A stretch of DNA of 64,000 nucleotides. It comes from Candidatus Hungatella pullicola (lineage in GTDB: Bacteria; Bacillota; Clostridia; Lachnospirales; Lachnospiraceae). The position numbers and the translations under genes were made by a program. The notes under the pieces were generated by a model, which had not been told where the DNA came from, did not search any database, and was given only the letters and a program-made list of their open reading frames with translations. Numbering within the stretch: the stretch's first letter is position 1; each line of letters starts with the position of its first letter. The stretch covers positions 51,781 to 115,780 of the forward strand of contig DXFU01000048.1 in the NCBI GenBank assembly GCA_019114305.1. The letters are read 5' to 3'. Positions 25,670 through 34,932 of the stretch are shown piece by piece.

Positions 25670-25698
25670 AGTTTAACATGGAAAAGTGTCAAAGTCAA
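25670..25698 (-). promoter_or_regulatory. Promoter of the citrate synthase operon
   Basis: On the minus strand TTGACT, 17 bp, TAAACT with a TGn extension. The leader (about 25663 to 25551) contains the hairpin GGCAGCG / CGCTGCC around 25592-25633, with no U-run after it. Together with the proC promoter this accounts for the gap between the divergent genes. Confidence 0.72.
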
Positions 25699-25781
25699 TA
25701 ACTTGTTACAATCACAACTAAAATATTGTGATGCGGAAAAAGGTGTGAAGAAAGGCCGACTTTGGAAAAAGGGAAATTTTG

Positions 25782-25810
25782 GTGACAGGAGAAAAAAAAT
25801 AGTGTAGAAT
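25782..25810 (+). promoter_or_regulatory. Promoter of proC
   Basis: GTGACA, 17 bp, TAGAAT on the plus strand, about 90 bases before the proC start. Confidence 0.5.
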
Positions 25811-25902
25811 GGTGATATCAGCTGGCTTCTGCTGCGGATATGATCTTTAAAGAATACAGATTTATTCCTGAGCAGGAGGCACAAAGAAAGGCAGGAATTA
25901 GT

Positions 25903-26700
25903 ATGACAATGGAAGAATTGAAAATAGGATTTATAGGCTTTGGCAATATGGCTCAGGCTATTGCAGATGGGCTTATATATAGGAAGGTTTTGAAACCGGA
26001 GCAGATGGGAGCCTGTGCAAAAAATTATAAGAAGCTGGAGGACAATGCAGCAAAGAGGGGAATGAAGTTTTATTCCGATGCTGCCGGTGTCTGCGAGAAT
26101 TCGGATTTGGTAATTCTCGCGGTAAAACCCTATATGCTTCCGGAAGTAGTGGAACCCATTCGTGAGCTTTTGGCGGACAAAATTATTTTATCTGTGGCGG
26201 CCGGTTATACTTTTGATAAGTTCGAGGAAATTCTGGCGCCTGGAAGCCACCATATCAGCACGGTTCCCAATACTCCTGTGGCAGTAGGGGAAGGTATTTT
26301 TATCTGTGAAGAGAAACACTCTCTGACAGCGGAAGAATTTACTATGGTGGAGGAACTGCTTTCCAACATAGCGCTGGTTCAGACAGTACCCACTTCTCTT
26401 CTGGGAATTGGCGGCGTGATCAGCGGATGTGGTCCGGCTTTTGTCAGTATGTTTATAGAAGCTTTGGCAGATGCGGCTGTTATGCACGGTATGTCCAGAG
26501 ATTTAGCATATCAGATCTGCGGCCAGATGACCGCTGGAACAGGAAAACTTCTTGTTTCAAAGGAGCTTCATCCAGGTGTTATGAAAGATGCTGTTTGTTC
26601 TCCTGGAGGAACTACCATTGTTGGAGTAGCCGCCTTGGAGCGTAAGGGCCTTCGTTCTGCGGTTATAGATGCGGTAGACGCAATTCAGAATAAAAAATAA
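25903..26700 (+). CDS. proC: Pyrroline-5-carboxylate reductase
   Basis: A 265-residue cytoplasmic enzyme that makes proline from pyrroline-5-carboxylate with NAD(P)H. The N-terminal Rossmann motif GFIGFGNMAQAIADG and the C-terminal dimer/substrate block SPGGTTIVGVAALE are clear, as is SVAAGYTFDKFEEIL. The start at 25903 is chosen because it places the Rossmann strand near the N-terminus and has AGGA at 25893-25896; the open frame upstream to 25840 lacks a ribosome site. It is divergent from citrate synthase and the hydratase, which would supply the glutamate precursor. No proA or proB is nearby. Confidence 0.95.
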   Translation: MTMEELKIGFIGFGNMAQAIADGLIYRKVLKPEQMGACAKNYKKLEDNAAKRGMKFYSDAAGVCENSDLVILAVKPYMLPEVVEPIRELLADKIILSVAAGYTFDKFEEILAPGSHHISTVPNTPVAVGEGIFICEEKHSLTAEEFTMVEELLSNIALVQTVPTSLLGIGGVISGCGPAFVSMFIEALADAAVMHGMSRDLAYQICGQMTAGTGKLLVSKELHPGVMKDAVCSPGGTTIVGVAALERKGLRSAVIDAVDAIQNKK

Positions 26701-26740
26701 GACGGAATCAGGAAATAAGATCGAAAAGAATAAAAAGAAA

Positions 26741-26786
26741 GCCTCCTTCACATTATAAGAAATATGGAAGATGAAGGAGGTTTTTT
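26741..26786 (+). terminator. Terminator hairpin containing the next gene's ribosome site
   Basis: CCTCCTTCA pairs perfectly with TGAAGGAGG and is followed by TTTTTT, then ATG at 26787. The 3' arm AAGGAGG (26774-26780) is at ideal spacing to be the ribosome site of the TepA-like gene. In a transcript coming from proC the site would be paired; a transcript starting in the loop would leave it free. Confidence 0.85.
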
Positions 26787-27524
26787 ATGAAATCAGAAAA
26801 TCAACAGGAATACAGCAAACCATCAAACGGGGCAGAAGAAAAAAAGATAGAAAAAGAGGTGGAAGAAAAAAAAGATGAACAGATAGAAGAATATGGGCAG
26901 ATGACTTTGGAAGATCATCCAGGAAAGAAAAAAATCTATCTGCTGACAATTATCGGAGAGGTGGAGGGTCATGAAAACCTGTCCGGCAGCAGCAAAACTA
27001 CAAAGTATGATCACATTCTTCCCAAACTGGCGGAAATCGAGGATGACCAGACGATCAAAGGACTTCTTGTTCTGTTAAATACTTCTGGAGGGGATGTGGA
27101 CGCTGGACTTGCCATTGCTGAGATGATTGCCTCGTTAAGCATTCCTACCGTTTCACTTGTCCTTGGAGGAAGTCATTCCATCGGGGTTCCTTTGGCGGTG
27201 TCTGCAGATTATTCCTTTATTGTTCCCACAGGCACTATGATGATTCATCCGGTGAGAATGACAGGAATGATTATCGGCGCATCTCAGACTTATGATTATT
27301 TTGAAATGATTCAGGATCGGATTTTAAGTTTTGTCTCCTCTCACGCAAAAATAGCCTATGATCAGCTGAAACGGCTGATGTTGAATACAGAGATGCTGAC
27401 AAGAGATTTGGGAACGGTTTTAGTAGGCTCCGAGACGGTAAAGGAAGGGCTGATTGATGAAGTGGGAGGCATAAAAGAAGCTTTAAAGAAGCTTTACCAG
27501 ATGATGGAGGAGGAATCCTGTTAG
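26787..27524 (+). CDS. TepA-like ClpP-fold serine protease
   Basis: A 245-residue cytoplasmic protein of the ClpP/crotonase-fold protease group. A highly charged N-terminus (1-45) precedes the core. The oxyanion-type block NTSGGDVDAGLAIAEMI (about 98-114), probable nucleophile Ser131 in GGSHSIGVPLA and His154 in MMIHPVRM are visible. It is closest to TepA (YmfB), which lies directly before spoIIIE in Bacillus; here it also precedes the ftsK/spoIIIE gene. TepA has been linked to protein export and spore peptide degradation, but its role here is not known. Its ribosome site is inside the preceding terminator hairpin. Confidence 0.88.
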   Translation: MKSENQQEYSKPSNGAEEKKIEKEVEEKKDEQIEEYGQMTLEDHPGKKKIYLLTIIGEVEGHENLSGSSKTTKYDHILPKLAEIEDDQTIKGLLVLLNTSGGDVDAGLAIAEMIASLSIPTVSLVLGGSHSIGVPLAVSADYSFIVPTGTMMIHPVRMTGMIIGASQTYDYFEMIQDRILSFVSSHAKIAYDQLKRLMLNTEMLTRDLGTVLVGSETVKEGLIDEVGGIKEALKKLYQMMEEESC

Positions 27525-27527
27525 CCG

Positions 27528-27556
27528 TTGCAATTCTTTCTTTTTTTTTGTATACT
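27528..27556 (+). promoter_or_regulatory. Promoter of ftsK/spoIIIE
   Basis: TTGCAA, 17 bp (mostly T), TATACT, directly after the TepA-like stop codon and about 30 bases before the ftsK start. Confidence 0.7.
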
Positions 27557-27585
27557 GATACCAATGGGTAAAAGGAGGAAGTATT

Positions 27586-30294
27586 GTGTCTGGGACAACA
27601 AAGAAGAAAACTACAGCGAAAAAAGGAACGTCCAAAACGTCAGGACGGTCAAAGAAGGCAGATACAAGAAAAAAGACGGCTGATGCGGAACCGGAATTTA
27701 TCCGCTCGGAAGTTGGAATTATTTTATCATTGGCGTTAGCGGTAATTTTGTTTTTAAGCAATTTTCAATTGTGCGGCGTGGTGGGGGATTTCTTCCGCCA
27801 GCTGCAGCTGGGGCTGTTTGGAGGAATCGGATATATTGCTCCGGTTTTATTGTTTGTTGGCTCCAGCTTTTATTTTTCCAACAGAGGAAATCCAAGGGCA
27901 GCCTTTAAACTGGCGGCAGTAATTCTGGCGGCGGTTTCTCTGTGCGCTTTTCTGCAGCTTTTATTTGGCCCTGAAAACGGAGATACCATGACTTTATTAG
28001 ATATTTATCTGGAAGCATCTGTCTCCGGAGTGGGAGGAGGACTGGTCGGAGGTCTTCTGGCTGAAGGCTTGTGTGCTGTCATAGGAACCGTAGGCGCTTA
28101 TATTGTGGTTCTTGTGCTTTTTTTGATTTCTGCCGTGTGTATCACGGAGAAATCTTTTGTCAACGCAGTGAAAAGGGGAAGCGGAAAGGCTTATCAGCAC
28201 GCCAAGGACAACATGGATTTAAGGCGGGAACTTTACGCAGAGAAACAGGAAGAGAAAAAGCGGCTGAGAGAAGAGCAGAAATTAAAGGGGGTAAATCTGG
28301 AAGCTGCCAATCTGGGACCTTCCCTTCCAGGGAAAGAACAGAAAAAGAACGACAGCCCAGACCAGCTGAAAAACTCTCTTGGGGAGCTGGAGCCGGAAGT
28401 TTCCTCTCAGCTGAATCCGGCAGACATTTTTACAGGAAGCATATCTCCAAAGCCGGAATTTGTAGTAGAGGAGGAAGAAACAGAAGACATAAAACAGGAG
28501 CCGGTGAAAGAGAACAGTACGGCTGCAGCTTCAGAGCTGGAACCAGAAGATCTTCATCATACGATTTACGCTGCCAAGGATACCCGTACTTTAGAGGAAC
28601 TTGAGGTGGTGGAAGAGGATTTCTATCCGCTGACGCAAGAGGCGGGTCCTAATTACAGCGGAACCTTTGAAATTCCTGAGGAACCTAAGCGGGTTGTCAC
28701 TGCTTCCGGCAAAGTCATTGAGACAGATACGGAGGCTCTTCAGAAGAAACTGGAGAAAAAGAAGGAAGAGGCCAGAGAGAACGGAGAACTAAGTGTCAGT
28801 CAGCAGATTCAGGAGAAAGAGGAAAAGATTAAAAAAGAATACATATTTCCCTCTCTTTCTCTGCTTAAGAAGGGGAAGATTGCCAGCAATTTTTCCGATA
28901 AGGAGTACCGGGATACTGCAATTAAGCTTCAGCAGACTCTGCAGAATTTCGGAGTGGGAGTTACAGTGACTAACATAAGCTGCGGCCCAACGGTTACCAG
29001 ATATGAGCTTCATCCAGAACAGGGAGTGAAGGTCAGCAGGATTGTAGGGCTGGCTGATGATATTAAGCTGAACCTGGCGGCTTCCGATATTCGAATAGAA
29101 GCGCCCATTCCGGGAAAATCTGCTGTGGGAATTGAGGTTCCCAATAAGGAAAATAATGTGGTATACTTAAGGGACATTCTGGAATCAGAAGAATTTAAAA
29201 ATCATCCTTCTCAGATTGCTTTTGCAGTTGGCAAGGACATCGGCGGGCAGGTAGTAGTGGCTGATATTGCCAAAATGCCCCATCTTCTCATTGCCGGCGC
29301 CACAGGCTCCGGTAAATCCGTATGCATCAACACTTTGATTATGAGCATTATTTATAAAGCAAAACCAGATGAAGTGAAACTGATTATGGTGGATCCCAAG
29401 GTGGTTGAGTTAAGTGTTTATAATGGAATCCCCCATCTGCTGCTTCCTGTGGTGACAGATCCTAAGAAAGCGTCAGGAGCTTTAAACTGGGCTGTGGCTG
29501 AGATGAATGACCGATATAAAAAGTTTGCCAAATACAATGTGAGGGATTTAAAAGGGTATAACGCTAGAATTGACAATATTAAAGATATTGATGATCCAGA
29601 TAAACCGGAAAAAATGCCCCAAATTGTGATTATCATTGATGAGCTGGCAGACCTTATGATGGTGGCGCCGGGAGAGGTGGAAGATTCCATCTGCCGTCTG
29701 GCCCAGCTGGCCAGAGCCGCAGGAATCCATTTGGTGATTGCCACTCAGCGCCCTTCCGTCAACGTTATCACAGGTCTGATTAAGGCCAACGTACCATCAA
29801 GAATTGCGTTTGCTGTTTCCTCAGGGGTGGATTCCAGAACCATTATCGATATGAATGGAGCGGAGAAGCTTCTTGGAAAGGGAGATATGCTGTTCTCTCC
29901 TTATGGCTATCCAAAGCCGGTTCGTGTTCAGGGAGCCTTTGTCTCCGACAGTGAAGTGTCTAAGGTGGTGGAATTTTTGGCTGAACAGGGAATGGAGGCA
30001 AACACAGATCAAGAAGTGGAGAAAGCCATTACTTCTGCTTTGTCCCAGAGCAGTGAGAAAGAAAGCGGAAGTGACAGAGACGAGTATTTTGAACAGGCGG
30101 GAAGGTTTATTATTGAGAAGGACAAGGCCTCTATTGGAATGCTTCAGCGAATGTTTAAAATTGGATTTAACCGGGCAGCCCGGATTATGGACCAACTGGC
30201 AGAAGCCGGGGTTGTGGGAGAGGAAGAAGGGACAAAGCCCAGGAAGGTGCTTATGTCTATGGAGGCCTTTGAGGAGCTGCTGAGTCAGGGCTAG
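27586..30294 (+). CDS. ftsK: DNA translocase FtsK/SpoIIIE
   Basis: A 902-residue DNA pump that clears chromosome from the division or sporulation septum. A Lys/Thr-rich N-terminus (1-40) precedes four membrane helices (about 44-190). A charged linker (about 205-425) is rich in Glu and Lys. The motor has Walker [10 protein letters not shown] near residue 570, [12 protein letters not shown], Walker [14 protein letters not shown], and [12 protein letters not shown]. The C-terminal winged-helix gamma domain (about 830-902) has [22 protein letters not shown] and should recognise orienting DNA motifs. GTG at 27586 has AAAGGAGGAA in front. FtsK and SpoIIIE roles cannot be separated from this sequence. 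Confidence 0.95.
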   Translation: MSGTTKKKTTAKKGTSKTSGRSKKADTRKKTADAEPEFIRSEVGIILSLALAVILFLSNFQLCGVVGDFFRQLQLGLFGGIGYIAPVLLFVGSSFYFSNRGNPRAAFKLAAVILAAVSLCAFLQLLFGPENGDTMTLLDIYLEASVSGVGGGLVGGLLAEGLCAVIGTVGAYIVVLVLFLISAVCITEKSFVNAVKRGSGKAYQHAKDNMDLRRELYAEKQEEKKRLREEQKLKGVNLEAANLGPSLPGKEQKKNDSPDQLKNSLGELEPEVSSQLNPADIFTGSISPKPEFVVEEEETEDIKQEPVKENSTAAASELEPEDLHHTIYAAKDTRTLEELEVVEEDFYPLTQEAGPNYSGTFEIPEEPKRVVTASGKVIETDTEALQKKLEKKKEEARENGELSVSQQIQEKEEKIKKEYIFPSLSLLKKGKIASNFSDKEYRDTAIKLQQTLQNFGVGVTVTNISCGPTVTRYELHPEQGVKVSRIVGLADDIKLNLAASDIRIEAPIPGKSAVGIEVPNKENNVVYLRDILESEEFKNHPSQIAFAVGKDIGGQVVVADIAKMPHLLIAGATGSGKSVCINTLIMSIIYKAKPDEVKLIMVDPKVVELSVYNGIPHLLLPVVTDPKKASGALNWAVAEMNDRYKKFAKYNVRDLKGYNARIDNIKDIDDPDKPEKMPQIVIIIDELADLMMVAPGEVEDSICRLAQLARAAGIHLVIATQRPSVNVITGLIKANVPSRIAFAVSSGVDSRTIIDMNGAEKLLGKGDMLFSPYGYPKPVRVQGAFVSDSEVSKVVEFLAEQGMEANTDQEVEKAITSALSQSSEKESGSDRDEYFEQAGRFIIEKDKASIGMLQRMFKIGFNRAARIMDQLAEAGVVGEEEGTKPRKVLMSMEAFEELLSQG

Positions 30295-30329
30295 AAATAG
30301 GAGTTTTACATATAAGGAGGAAATTAAGG

Positions 30330-32000
30330 ATGAAATCAGACATTGAAATCGCTCAGGAGGTCAAAATGGCACCTATTAAAGAGGTTGCTGCTTCCTATGG
30401 AATTGAAGAGGATGAGCTTGAACTTTACGGAAAGTATAAAGCAAAGCTGTCCGATGAGCTGTGGAATCAGGTAAAGGATAAGCCGGACGGAAAACTGGTT
30501 CTGGTTACGGCTATTAATCCGACACCGGCGGGAGAAGGAAAAACAACCATCACTGTCGGCTTGGGACAGGCACTGGCCAAGCTGAACAGGAAAGCAATTA
30601 TTGCCCTGAGAGAGCCGTCTCTTGGTCCCTGCTTTGGGATCAAGGGAGGAGCTGCCGGCGGGGGCTATTCACAGGTTGTTCCTATGGAAGATTTAAATCT
30701 TCACTTTACTGGGGATTTTCACGCCATTACTTCTGCCAACAACCTTCTTGCGGCTCTTTTGGACAATCATATTCAGCAGGGCAATGAGCTGGGAATTGAT
30801 ACCCGTCAGATTTTATGGAAACGCTGTGTGGATATGAATGACCGCGTGCTGAGAAATGTTGTGGTGGGCCTTGGAGCCAAGGCTGACGGCGTGGTGAGAG
30901 AGGATCACTTTGTTATCACTGTTGCTTCTGAGATTATGGCAATTCTCTGCCTGGCCAATGACATGAAGGACTTGAAAGAAAGACTGGGAAGAATTATTGT
31001 GGCATATAATTACGCAGGGGAACCGGTAACCGCTTCCCAGCTTCACGCTGTAGGGGCTATGGCCGCCCTGTTGAAAGACGCCTTAAAGCCTAATCTTATT
31101 CAGACTCTGGAGCATACGGGAGCGATTGTACACGGTGGTCCTTTTGCCAATATTGCCCATGGCTGCAACAGCGTGAGAGCCACCAAAACTGCCCTGAAGC
31201 TGGCAGATGTTGTGGTTACGGAAGCAGGATTCGGAGCCGATCTGGGAGCTGAGAAATTCCTGGATATTAAGTGCCGCAAAGCAGGACTTAAACCAGATGC
31301 CATTGTTCTGGTTGCCACAGTAAGAGCCTTAAAATACAATGGAGGCGTTCCAAAGGATCAGCTGAAGGAGGAGAATCTGGAGGCACTAAAGAAGGGAATT
31401 GTCAACCTGGAGAAGCACATTGAGAATATGCAGAAATACAAGGTCCCGGTTGTAGTTACCTTAAATTCTTTTGTATCAGATACAGAGGCTGAACATGAGT
31501 TTGTGAAGAATTTCTGCGAAAGCAGAGGCTGTGAGTTTGCTCTGGCTGAAGTATGGGAAAAGGGCGGAGAAGGCGGAAGAGAGCTGGCCCAAAAGGTGCT
31601 TAAGACTTTAGAGGAAAAGGAAAGCAGGTACGTGCCGCTATATCCTGATGAGATGTCCCTAAAGGATAAAATCGGTACCATTGCCAGGGAAATATACGGA
31701 GCCAATGGAGTTGTATACAGCCCTGCCGCCTCCAGGGCCCTGAAGAAGATTGAAGATATGGGATTCGCCGATCTTCCGGTGTGTATGGCCAAAACTCAGT
31801 ATTCTCTTTCTGATGATCAAACAAAGCTGGGCCGTCCGGAAAATTTTGAGATAAATGTAAGAGATGCCTATGTTTGCGCGGGAGCTGGATTTGTGGTAGT
31901 GCTCACAGGCGCGATTATGACAATGCCCGGACTTCCAAAGAAACCGGCGGCAGATAATATTGACGTAGATGATAACGGCGTAATAACAGGATTGTTCTGA
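30330..32000 (+). CDS. fhs: Formate--tetrahydrofolate ligase
   Basis: A 556-residue cytoplasmic enzyme that makes 10-formyl-tetrahydrofolate from formate, THF and ATP. The nucleotide loop TPAGEGKTT (residues 65-73) and blocks [21 protein letters not shown] and [12 protein letters not shown] are diagnostic. In anaerobes it is a step of the Wood-Ljungdahl methyl branch or simply feeds one-carbon metabolism; no other acetogenesis genes lie here. Downstream fmt uses the same cofactor. It starts 35 bases after ftsK behind AAGGAGGAAA and is followed 10 bases later by murE. Confidence 0.97.
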   Translation: MKSDIEIAQEVKMAPIKEVAASYGIEEDELELYGKYKAKLSDELWNQVKDKPDGKLVLVTAINPTPAGEGKTTITVGLGQALAKLNRKAIIALREPSLGPCFGIKGGAAGGGYSQVVPMEDLNLHFTGDFHAITSANNLLAALLDNHIQQGNELGIDTRQILWKRCVDMNDRVLRNVVVGLGAKADGVVREDHFVITVASEIMAILCLANDMKDLKERLGRIIVAYNYAGEPVTASQLHAVGAMAALLKDALKPNLIQTLEHTGAIVHGGPFANIAHGCNSVRATKTALKLADVVVTEAGFGADLGAEKFLDIKCRKAGLKPDAIVLVATVRALKYNGGVPKDQLKEENLEALKKGIVNLEKHIENMQKYKVPVVVTLNSFVSDTEAEHEFVKNFCESRGCEFALAEVWEKGGEGGRELAQKVLKTLEEKESRYVPLYPDEMSLKDKIGTIAREIYGANGVVYSPAASRALKKIEDMGFADLPVCMAKTQYSLSDDQTKLGRPENFEINVRDAYVCAGAGFVVVLTGAIMTMPGLPKKPAADNIDVDDNGVITGLF

Positions 32001-32010
32001 TGGAGGTTAT

Positions 32011-33474
32011 ATGAAATTCAGAGAATGGCTTAAGGACCTTGAATATGAATGGATACAGGGAGACCTGGAGGTGGAAGCAGAAGATGTGGTCTATGACTCC
32101 AGAAAAGCAGGACCGGGAAAGGTGTTTGTGTGTATGTCAGGAAGCAAAACCGATTCTCATCAGTTTATTCCACAGGTAGCAGAGGCAGGCGGAAAGGTCC
32201 TGGTGGTGGAAAAGGAGGTAGAAATTCCGGAAGGGATGACAGCTGTCCGTGTTTCCAACGCCCGTCATGCTCTGGCAGTGCTGTCCGCGCAGCGGTTTGG
32301 AAAGCCGGCAGAAAAGCTGGTGACCATTGGGGTTACTGGGACAAAGGGAAAGACGACAACCACTCATATGATAAAAACCATATTGGAGGCAGCCGGTAAT
32401 AAGGTAGGAATGATAGGAACCACAGGAATTGTCATTGGGGATCAGATAACCCCTACGGTAAACACCACGCCGGAATCCTATCAGATTCATCAGGCTTTTG
32501 ATCAGATGGTACAGGCTGGCTGCAGGTATGTGGTTATGGAAGTTTCATCCCAGGCATTTAAGATGCACCGTATTGACGGCATCGTATTTGATTATGGACT
32601 TTTTACCAATATTTCCCCAGATCACATCGGTCCTGATGAACATGCTGATTTTGAGGAGTATCTGTATTATAAATCCAGACTTTTTACCAGTTGCCGTACG
32701 GGTATTATGAATCGGGATGACAGTCACTGGCCCCAGGTGGTAAAGGATGCTTCCTGCAGGATGTACTGGTTTTCGGCTGAACAGACGGCGGATTTTCAAG
32801 GGGAAAATATCAGGTATGTGTCCGAAAATGATTTTGTCGGACTGGAGTTTGACGTGAAAGGCAGATGCAGCCTTGACGTGAGAGTCAGCATACCTGGAAA
32901 GTTTAATGTTCTCAATGCTTTGGGGGCAGTGGCTGTGTGCTCTCTTTTAGGGGTTCCCAAGGAAAAAATTTGTCACGGCCTGGAACACTTAAAGGTTAAC
33001 GGGCGGATGGAGATTGTTTATACCTCTGACAGATGTACCGTTTTGGTAGACTATGCCCACAATGCTGTAAGTATGGAAAGCCTTTTAATAACTCTGAGAG
33101 AATACCATCCCAAACGTCTGGTATGCGTTTTTGGATGTGGAGGAAACAGAGCCAAAGACAGAAGATATTCTATGGGAGACAGTGCCGGCCGTCTTGCGGA
33201 CTTTACAATCATAACAGCAGACAATTCCAGATTTGAAAAAACAGAGGATATTATGGCGGATATCCGAGAAAGTCTTGTGAAGGCAGGAGGAAGCTACATA
33301 GAGATTCCCGACCGGCGGGAAGCCATTGCTTACAGTATGACCCATGCTCAGCCGGGAGACATGATTGCTGTCATTGGAAAGGGACATGAGGACTATCAGG
33401 AAATCAACGGTGTTCGCCATCATTTTTCCGATCGGGAAGTAATTCTTGAAATTGCTTCTCAGCTGGGAAATTAA
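32011..33474 (+). CDS. murE: UDP-MurNAc-tripeptide synthetase (MurE)
   Basis: A 487-residue Mur ligase that adds the third amino acid to UDP-MurNAc-L-Ala-D-Glu. The ATP loop is GVTGTKGKTTTTHM (107-120). The UMAG contacts are in NTTPESYQIHQ, and the central KSRLF block holds the Lys that is usually carbamylated. The amino-acid specificity motif, DNPR in diaminopimelate-adding enzymes, reads DNSR at 404-407. Arg407, which contacts the diaminopimelate carboxylate, is kept, so diaminopimelate is the likely substrate, but the Pro to Ser change should be noted. It precedes murF rather than sitting in a full division and cell-wall cluster. Confidence 0.92.
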   Translation: MKFREWLKDLEYEWIQGDLEVEAEDVVYDSRKAGPGKVFVCMSGSKTDSHQFIPQVAEAGGKVLVVEKEVEIPEGMTAVRVSNARHALAVLSAQRFGKPAEKLVTIGVTGTKGKTTTTHMIKTILEAAGNKVGMIGTTGIVIGDQITPTVNTTPESYQIHQAFDQMVQAGCRYVVMEVSSQAFKMHRIDGIVFDYGLFTNISPDHIGPDEHADFEEYLYYKSRLFTSCRTGIMNRDDSHWPQVVKDASCRMYWFSAEQTADFQGENIRYVSENDFVGLEFDVKGRCSLDVRVSIPGKFNVLNALGAVAVCSLLGVPKEKICHGLEHLKVNGRMEIVYTSDRCTVLVDYAHNAVSMESLLITLREYHPKRLVCVFGCGGNRAKDRRYSMGDSAGRLADFTIITADNSRFEKTEDIMADIRESLVKAGGSYIEIPDRREAIAYSMTHAQPGDMIAVIGKGHEDYQEINGVRHHFSDREVILEIASQLGN

Positions 33475-33486
33475 AAATCTTGCACT

Positions 33487-33513
33487 CATGGAACACGCAT
33501 TGCGTGTTTCATG
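33487..33513. repeat. Near-perfect inverted repeat between murE and murF
   Basis: CATGGAACACGCA and TGCGTGTTTCATG form 13-base arms with one mismatch around a single base. As DNA it looks like a dyad operator; as RNA it would be a tight hairpin. No U-run follows, so it is not a terminator. Confidence 0.6.
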
Positions 33514-33531
33514 TTGTTTATGGAGGAGATT

Positions 33532-34896
33532 ATGGAAAATATAACAGTAAATGATATTCTGGAGGCTACAGGCGGAAGGCTTTTGTGCGGCAGTCCCAAT
33601 CAGGCTCTGGGACATATCAGCATAGATTCCAGACATATGGAAGGGCAGGATCTGTTTGTGCCTCTTATTGGTGAGAAAACAGATGCCCATCAATTTATTC
33701 GGCAGGCATTGGAAAATGGAGCAGCGGCCGTTCTTACCAGTGAACATGATGCTATGGAGGATGACAAACCCTGGATTTGGGTGGAGGACACGAAAAAAGC
33801 GCTTCAGGCCATTGGAGCGGCTTACAGGAAAAGGCTTTCCCTGCCTCTTGTGGGAATAACGGGAAGTGTAGGAAAAACAACTACCAGAGAGATGATTGCC
33901 TGCGCCTTGTCTGCCGGCTATCAGGTTTATAAAACACCGGCCAATCATAACAGTCAGGTGGGAGTTCCTCTGACGCTTACAGAACTATCCTCCAGGGACC
34001 AGATTGGGGTTATTGAACTGGGAATGAGTGAACCGGGAGAATTAACAGTTATTGCCAAAATAGCAGAAATTCAGATGGCGGTAATTACCAACATCGGAGT
34101 GGCTCATATAGAACAGCTGGGCTCTCAGAAAAATATTTTTCATGAGAAAATGACCATTCAGGATGGGCTGACAGAGGGAGGTATCCTTTTCTTAAATGGG
34201 GACGATCCGTTCTTAAAAGACGCAAAGGCCAGAGACGGATTTTCTACCATTTATTACGGATTTGGAGATAACTGTGATTACAGGGCAGTTGATCTTCATA
34301 CGGAGGAAGGGTTCCCCGTATTTACTGCCGTTCATGGCGAGGAAAAGGCCCTGGTACGGCTTCGTGTAATGGGACAGCATAATGTGGTCAACGCAATGGC
34401 CGCTTTAGCTGTGGCTTCAAAAGCCGGTGTGCCTCTTAGGGCGGCGGCATGTAAGCTGGAAGAATTTACCGGCTTTCAGGGGCGCCAGCAGATTTATAAA
34501 AAGCGTGACATTACAATAATTGACGATTCCTACAATGCAAGTCCGGTTTCTATGAAAGCAGGACTGGAGGTGTTAAGGTCCGTGGAAAGCGGCGGAAGAA
34601 AAATAGCGGTTCTCGGGGATATGAAAGAGCTGGGGGAGAATGCCCTCAGATTCCACTACGAAATCGGAGAATATATAGCGGATCATCCGTTGGATTATGT
34701 GGTTCTCCTTGGAGAATTGTCTAAGGCAATCGGAAAGGCCGTTGAGGAAAAGAAAGCAGAGATTCCGGTAAAGCAGTGCAGCTCTATGGAAGAGCTGACA
34801 AGCTTTTTGGAGCAGCTGGTCAAGCCGGGAGATACAGTGCTCTTTAAAGCTTCCAACAGTATGAATCTGAAGCAGGCTGTTTCACACTTTATATAG
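33532..34896 (+). CDS. murF: UDP-MurNAc-tripeptide--D-alanyl-D-alanine ligase
   Basis: A 454-residue cytoplasmic Mur ligase that completes the pentapeptide precursor. The N-terminal domain includes ISIDSRHMEGQDLFVPLIGEKTDAHQF. The ATP loop is GITGSVGKTTTREM, followed by the NHNSQVGVPLTL block and ELGMSEPGEL. The C-terminal domain contains DDSYNASPVSMKAGLE and VLGDMKELGE, typical of MurF. The ATG at 33532 is chosen for GGAGGAG at 33522-33528; in-frame codons up to 33511 overlap the upstream inverted repeat. It probably shares a transcript with murE. Confidence 0.95.
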   Translation: MENITVNDILEATGGRLLCGSPNQALGHISIDSRHMEGQDLFVPLIGEKTDAHQFIRQALENGAAAVLTSEHDAMEDDKPWIWVEDTKKALQAIGAAYRKRLSLPLVGITGSVGKTTTREMIACALSAGYQVYKTPANHNSQVGVPLTLTELSSRDQIGVIELGMSEPGELTVIAKIAEIQMAVITNIGVAHIEQLGSQKNIFHEKMTIQDGLTEGGILFLNGDDPFLKDAKARDGFSTIYYGFGDNCDYRAVDLHTEEGFPVFTAVHGEEKALVRLRVMGQHNVVNAMAALAVASKAGVPLRAAACKLEEFTGFQGRQQIYKKRDITIIDDSYNASPVSMKAGLEVLRSVESGGRKIAVLGDMKELGENALRFHYEIGEYIADHPLDYVVLLGELSKAIGKAVEEKKAEIPVKQCSSMEELTSFLEQLVKPGDTVLFKASNSMNLKQAVSHFI

Positions 34897-34932
34897 AAAA
34901 ATGTTCCCTGACAGAAAAGGGATGGAGAAAGG

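Noticed and set aside
25548..25679. N-terminal extension of citrate synthase, or a small leader peptide fused in frame
   Set aside because: The frame is open, but the upstream ATG overlaps the predicted -10 box and has no ribosome site, while 25550 has a strong one.
33085..33948. Open frame of 287 codons antisense to murE and murF
   Set aside because: Both sense genes are intact and conserved; the antisense product has no family features.
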